From positions 124,001-188,000 of the forward strand of contig NZ_FWFK01000002.1 of NCBI RefSeq assembly GCF_900172265.1: a DNA stretch of 64,000 nucleotides, read 5' to 3'. Source of the stretch: Roseivivax jejudonensis. GTDB taxonomy: Bacteria; Pseudomonadota; Alphaproteobacteria; Rhodobacterales; Rhodobacteraceae. Positions 60,255-64,000 of this stretch are shown piece after piece (position 1 is the first letter of the stretch; each line of letters begins with the position of its first letter). The position numbers and the translations under genes were made by a program. The notes beneath the pieces were generated by a model that worked only from the letters and a program-made list of their open reading frames with translations, was not told the DNA's origin and made no database searches.

Positions 60255-60670
60255 TCGCGACCGACTGGCCCGCCACAGCGACGCGCTTTCTCGCGCTGCG
60301 TCTGCCGCCCGGCGCGGATCTCCGCGGCGCGATCGAGTCGGCCTTCGCCGCCGAACCCGAGGCCGCGGGCTTTCTCGCCGCCGCCGTCGGCTCGCTCGAG
60401 CTCGCGCGCCTTCGTCCCGCCGGCCGCGACGACGCCATCGAGGTCGCGGGCCCGCTCGAGATCGTCGCGCTCTCGGGCACGGTCTCGGCCGACGGCCCGC
60501 ATCTCCACCTCGCGGTTTCGGATTCCGCCGGCACGATGACCGGAGGCCACCTGCTGACCGGCGCGCGCATCCGCACCACCGCCGAGCTCGTGCTCGCCCT
60601 GGCCGCGGGGCAGCGGTTCCACCGCCCGCACGATCCCGCGACCGGCTACAACGAGCTCGCCTTCGACTGA
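60251..60670 (+). CDS. PPC (DUF296) domain protein in arginine operon
   Basis: A 139-residue single-domain protein of the PCC/PPC (DUF296) fold: TRFLALRLPPGADLRGAIESAF, AAGFLAAAVGSLELARLRPAG, LEIVALSGTVSADGPHLHLAVSD and GGHLLTGARIRTTAELVL. The GxxxxxxHLHxxxxD/GGHL pattern is the family core; in plants it is linked to AT-hook DNA binding, in bacteria the role is unclear. Start ATG at 60251 overlaps the cyclodeaminase stop. A metal- or nucleotide-binding accessory role in arginine use is possible. Confidence 0.85.
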   Translation: MIATDWPATATRFLALRLPPGADLRGAIESAFAAEPEAAGFLAAAVGSLELARLRPAGRDDAIEVAGPLEIVALSGTVSADGPHLHLAVSDSAGTMTGGHLLTGARIRTTAELVLALAAGQRFHRPHDPATGYNELAFD

Positions 60671-60714
60671 CGGCGCGCCGCGCGATCCTTCATCTTGCCG
60701 GATACCCCGGGGGT

Positions 60715-60733
60715 CCGGGGGCAGAGCCCCCGG
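60715..60733 (+). terminator. hairpin after arginine operon
   Basis: CCGGGGGC-AGA-GCCCCCGG, 8-bp perfect stem with an AGA loop, 45 bp past the operon's last stop and before the convergent der stop. This GGGGGC-AGA-GCCCCC type is common in Rhodobacteraceae. Confidence 0.7.
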
Positions 60734-60755
60734 CGCGCGCCGCCGGCGGGCCGGG

Positions 60756-62213
60756 TCAGTCCCGGCGCTTGTCGAGGTGTTTCTTCAGCGCGCCGGCGTT
60801 CTTCTCGCGTCGCCCGCGATACGGGTTGCGCGCGCCCTGCCCGCGCATCACCAGCCGGATCGGCGTGCCCGGCATGTCGAAATCCGATCGCAGACCGTTG
60901 ACGAGATACCGCGTGTAAGCGTCCTGCATCTTGTCGGGATGCGAGCACATCACCACGAAATGCGGCGGACGCGTCTTCGCCTGGGTCATGTAGCGCAGCT
61001 TGATCCGGCGCCCGCCCGGCGCCGGCGGCGGATGCGCCTCGACCATGTCGCCCAGCCAGCGGTTGAGCTGCGCCGTCGGCACCCGGCGGTTCCAGACGTC
61101 GTGGGCGCGCATCACCGCGCCGCGCAGCCGGTCGAGCCCGCGCCCGGTCCGGGCCGACACCGTCACCAGCGGCGCGCCCCGAAGCTGCGGCAGCAGCCGG
61201 TCGAAGGCCTCGCGCAGCTGCGCGAGCTTGGCGCCCTTGTCCTCCTCGAGATCCCACTTGTTGACCGCAACGACCACCGCGCGGCCCTCACGCTCGGCAA
61301 GGTCGGCGATGCGCAGGTCCTGGCTTTCGAACGGAATCGCCGCGTCCAGCAGGACGACCACGACCTCGGCGAACTTGACCGCCCGCAGCCCGTCGGCGAC
61401 CGACATCTTCTCGAGCTTTTCCTGGACCTTGGCCTTCTTGCGCATCCCCGCGGTGTCGAAGATCCGCGTCGGCACCCCGTCCCAGTCCATCGTCACCGAA
61501 ATCGCGTCGCGCGTGATCCCCGCTTCGGGCCCGGTCAGAAGCCGATCTTCGCCCAGCAGCGCGTTGATGAGTGTGGACTTGCCCGCGTTCGGCCGGCCCA
61601 CGACCGCGATCTGGAGCGGCTTGTCGAGCGTGGGCGCCGGCGCGGCCTCGTCGGCCTCTTCGGACACCGGCAGGGACAGCTCGGGTTCCTCGGGCGCGCG
61701 CTCGGCGGCGGCGGCAAAGCCCTCCGACAGCGGCAGCAGCGCCGCGTAGAGATCCGAGAGCCCCTCGCCGTGCTCGGCCGAAAGCGCGATCGGCTCGCCG
61801 AGGCCCAGACCCCACGCCTCGAGCGCGCCGGCCTCGCCGGTCCGTCCCTCGGCCTTGTTCGCGGCCAGAAGCACGTGATCGGCGCGCTTGCGAAGGATCT
61901 CGGCGAAAATCTCGTCGGTCGGCGTGATCCCGGTGCGCGCGTCGACGAGAAACAGGCACACGTCGGCCATGTCGACCGCCCGCTCGGTCAGTCGCCGCAT
62001 ACGGCCGGGCAGGCTGTCGTCGGTCGCATCCTCGAGCCCCGCGGTGTCGATCACGGTGAAGTTCAGGTCGCCCAGGCGCCCCTCGCCCTCGCGCAGGTCG
62101 CGCGTCACGCCCGGCTGGTCGTCGACGAGCGCGAGCCGCTTTCCGACGAGCCGGTTGAACAGCGTCGACTTGCCCACGTTGGGTCGGCCGACGATGGCGA
62201 GGGTGAAGGACAT
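60756..62213 (-). CDS. der: ribosome biogenesis GTPase Der (EngA)
   Basis: A 485-residue protein with two tandem GTPase domains and a KH domain, needed for 50S assembly. Domain 1: GRPNVGKST, then DTAG and NKAEG; domain 2: [13 protein letters not shown] and NKWD. The KH domain is followed by a basic C-terminus. A 30-residue acidic insert ([21 protein letters not shown]) links the two G domains. Downstream of bamB, an order common in alphaproteobacteria. Confidence 0.96.
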   Translation of the reverse strand: MSFTLAIVGRPNVGKSTLFNRLVGKRLALVDDQPGVTRDLREGEGRLGDLNFTVIDTAGLEDATDDSLPGRMRRLTERAVDMADVCLFLVDARTGITPTDEIFAEILRKRADHVLLAANKAEGRTGEAGALEAWGLGLGEPIALSAEHGEGLSDLYAALLPLSEGFAAAAERAPEEPELSLPVSEEADEAAPAPTLDKPLQIAVVGRPNAGKSTLINALLGEDRLLTGPEAGITRDAISVTMDWDGVPTRIFDTAGMRKKAKVQEKLEKMSVADGLRAVKFAEVVVVLLDAAIPFESQDLRIADLAEREGRAVVVAVNKWDLEEDKGAKLAQLREAFDRLLPQLRGAPLVTVSARTGRGLDRLRGAVMRAHDVWNRRVPTAQLNRWLGDMVEAHPPPAPGGRRIKLRYMTQAKTRPPHFVVMCSHPDKMQDAYTRYLVNGLRSDFDMPGTPIRLVMRGQGARNPYRGRREKNAGALKKHLDKRRD

Positions 62214-62292
62214 GGATGAAGGCTCCGGGTCGCTGCGAAGCGCCCCGTTACCCTATCGTGCCGCCGATGGAAAGAAGCCCTGCCCGACCGCG

Positions 62293-63624
62293 CTAGCGAT
62301 AGGCCGCCAGCGCGCCGTCACCCGTCACGACATACAGCGTGCCGCCCGCAACGATCGGTTCGGTCGTGGCGCCGCCGTCGACCGGTACCTGCGCCGCGAG
62401 ACGCCCGTCCGTCGGGGCGAAGCCGCGCAGCGCCCCGTCCGTAGAGGCCACCCACAACAGACCGCCGGCGAGGACGGGCCCGTGGTTCGCGACCGACTGG
62501 TCGCGCCGGCGCGCCGGCCGGGCGACAGGCCGCCAGCCGGGCAGGTCCACGGCCCAGATCTGCGCGCCGGTGGCCCGATCAAGCCGCACGAGCTCATTTA
62601 GATCGCTGACGAAGTAGACGGAATTGCCGACCACGGCCGGCCGGTCCAGCGCGCCCTTCTCGACGGTCCAGCGCGCCTCGCCGGTGGCCTGGTCGCGCGC
62701 GGTGAAGCGGCCCGAGTGCGTGCCGATATAGACCGTGTCGCCGGCCAGGGTCGGATCGCCGGTGACGTCGTCGATGCGCGCCAGCACGCGCCCGCGGCGC
62801 GACCCGGCGATGATCTCGCTCCAGACCGTGTCGCCGCCCTGGCGGAAGCGAGACTGGACGGTGCCGTCGCCGAAGGCGAACACCACGCGCTCGGGGCCGA
62901 TGGCCGGCGCCGGCGCTCCGGCCACGTTGCCGACATCCGGCACGCCGTCGACGCGCCAGCGCACGCGGCCGTCGCGCGCCTCGATCGCCCAGCCGACGGA
63001 ATCACCCGACGTGATGTAGACGAGCCCGTCGCGGAAGCTCGGCGCGCCGGTCGCGGTGTCCTGCAGGTCCTGCCGCCACACCTCGCCGCCCTGCGCCGGA
63101 TCGAGCGCCACGAGCTCGCCGAAGCCGGAAGCCACGAACAGAAGTCCGCCGCCGAGCGCGAGGCCGCCGCCCTGTGCCTGGAACGCGGCGTCGCGCGCCG
63201 GGACGATCTGCCGTTGCCACAGCACCGCGCCGTTCGTCGACACGGCCGAGACGACGAAATCCGAGGACAGCGTATAGACGCGCGCGCCGTCAGTCACCGG
63301 ATCGGCGTTCAGGCGCTGGCGCTTCACATCGCCTTGCCCGATGTCGACGCTCCAGATCCGCTGCGGCGCCGACGACAGGGCCGCGTGATCGGTCCGGATG
63401 TGCGGGCTGACCGGGCTCTGCGTCCAAGCGCCGTTCTGAACGGGCGCCGGCAGGGCCGCGGGCGCAGCACGGTTGACCGGCGCCCCGGGGTCGCCGTCGC
63501 GGGTGTCGAGCACCTCGCGGATGCCCAGCCGTTCGCCCGGCAGGATGACTTCGCGCTCGCCGCAGGCGGCGAGCGCCGCGATACCCGCCAGCGCCGCCAG
63601 CCTCAGAACCTTCGACCCGTCCAC
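62293..63624 (-). CDS. bamB: outer-membrane assembly lipoprotein BamB-like (PQQ-like beta-propeller)
   Basis: About 443 residues. Signal VLRLAALAGIAALAAC has a lipobox (LAAC); the mature protein has seven or eight propeller blades with AxxGxxxW-type motifs (NGAVLWQRQI, GGEVWRQDLQ, DGRVRWRVDG, TGEARWTVEKG, TGAQIWAVDLPGW). BamB helps the Bam complex insert outer-membrane proteins. I use the GTG at 63624, which has GGAAGG 5 nt upstream; the GTG at 63630 sits on that ribosome site. It lies between a TPR gene and der, as in relatives. Confidence 0.87.
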   Translation of the reverse strand: MDGSKVLRLAALAGIAALAACGEREVILPGERLGIREVLDTRDGDPGAPVNRAAPAALPAPVQNGAWTQSPVSPHIRTDHAALSSAPQRIWSVDIGQGDVKRQRLNADPVTDGARVYTLSSDFVVSAVSTNGAVLWQRQIVPARDAAFQAQGGGLALGGGLLFVASGFGELVALDPAQGGEVWRQDLQDTATGAPSFRDGLVYITSGDSVGWAIEARDGRVRWRVDGVPDVGNVAGAPAPAIGPERVVFAFGDGTVQSRFRQGGDTVWSEIIAGSRRGRVLARIDDVTGDPTLAGDTVYIGTHSGRFTARDQATGEARWTVEKGALDRPAVVGNSVYFVSDLNELVRLDRATGAQIWAVDLPGWRPVARPARRRDQSVANHGPVLAGGLLWVASTDGALRGFAPTDGRLAAQVPVDGGATTEPIVAGGTLYVVTGDGALAAYR

Positions 63625-63704
63625 GTTCACCTTCCGCGTCCCTGTTCCTGCCCGTCGCGTCGACCGGCGTTCGGCCCGGCCGGCGGATTGCCCGGATCCG
63701 GCGT

Positions 63705-64000
63705 TCAGGCGCCGTCCTCGATCGAGCCGCCGAGCGCCACAATCAACTGCGATGCGCGCAGGCGCAAGCCTTGGCTGGCCGCGGAATCCTGACGGATCGT
63801 CTGCAGCCGCTCGATCGCGGCCTCGGTGTCACCTGCCTCGATGTCGAGTAGCGCCAGCTGCTCCTCGGCCATCAGTTGCAGCGGCCCGCCCTGCGCCATC
63901 GCCTCGAAGCCGATGCGCCGCTCCTCGGCCGAGACGCCTTCGCGGGTCAGCGCCTTGTAGCTCGCGATCTGGCGGTAGACCGCCTCGGCCTGCATGTCGC
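63705..64000 (-). CDS. TPR-repeat protein (5' end outside window)
   Basis: The last 98 codons are visible; the start lies beyond 64000. The segment reads AEAVYRQIASYKALTREGVSAEERRIGFEAMAQGG, then MAEEQLALLDIEAGDTEAAIERLQTIRQDSAASQGLRLRASQLIVALGG, helical pairs typical of the YfgM-like TPR proteins found upstream of bamB. YfgM relatives are membrane-anchored periplasmic chaperones. Same strand as bamB, 80 bp apart, so probably one transcript. Confidence 0.8.
   Translation of the reverse strand, partial: DMQAEAVYRQIASYKALTREGVSAEERRIGFEAMAQGGPLQLMAEEQLALLDIEAGDTEAAIERLQTIRQDSAASQGLRLRASQLIVALGGSIEDGA

Overview
This 64 kb window is a GC-rich, densely packed chromosomal segment of an alphaproteobacterium, most likely a member of the Rhodobacteraceae (Roseobacter/Paracoccus side). 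Supporting signs are the C4 heme route (HemA, 5-aminolevulinate synthase), a Cys-less HemB, a propionyl-CoA carboxylase cluster with a PccR-type regulator and TTTGCAAA operator elements, an RNase E with an acidic insert in its S1 domain and a short aromatic C-terminal tip, alphaproteobacterial neighbours such as bamB-der, and several small lipoproteins and DUF families (DUF6497, DUF4174) typical of that family. There is no rRNA operon, IS element, prophage or CRISPR array. One tRNA (Leu-CAA) is present.

Layout. 1-7.7 kb: RodZ-like HTH protein (cut by the window edge), hemA, an M20 peptidase, and a divergent choWV / betI locus for choline or betaine uptake and its control. 7.9-11.2 kb: rlmE and a Ppx/GppA phosphatase with an RTX-repeat protein between them on the other strand. 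11.4-14.3 kb: a four-gene one-carbon operon (virulence-factor-domain protein, MTHFR-like protein, HAD phosphatase, methyltetrahydrofolate:corrinoid methyltransferase). 14.4-20.4 kb: mfd, hemB and a SYLF lipoprotein. 20.6-34.0 kb: the methylmalonyl-CoA pathway (mcm, pccA, pccB, pccR) with interspersed small genes, predicted PccR sites, and a five-hairpin tandem array at the mcm stop codon. 34-37.8 kb: amidase, an excalibur-like lipoprotein, gatCA and a ceramidase-like membrane protein. 38-44.3 kb: metallo-beta-lactamase-fold hydrolase, a putative glycosyltransferase-fold protein, metY, a very acidic PRC-barrel repeat protein and class I aldolase. 44.4-52.5 kb: a translationally coupled serine hydrolase/P450 pair, ccdA, tusA, rne and a beta-hydroxyacid dehydrogenase. 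52.6-64 kb: penicillin-acylase family protein, sulfotransferase-like protein, tRNA-Leu, yqaA-dsbB, an arginase/ornithine cyclodeaminase operon with a divergent Lrp regulator, and der-bamB-TPR.

How the genes work together. HemA and HemB carry out the first two steps of tetrapyrrole synthesis. PccA, PccB and Mcm convert propionyl-CoA towards succinyl-CoA, and PccR, encoded next door, probably senses the acyl-CoA and acts at TTTGCAAA-like elements upstream of pccB and of its own gene. Arginase and ornithine cyclodeaminase would turn arginine into proline. ChoWV and BetI point to choline/betaine use, and the one-carbon operon could handle methyl groups released from such methylated amines. DsbB and CcdA serve extracytoplasmic thiol chemistry.

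All function calls come from reading translated sequence and recalling families; no database search was run. Start codons were chosen from Shine-Dalgarno-like sequences and family lengths, and are noted where they remain open.
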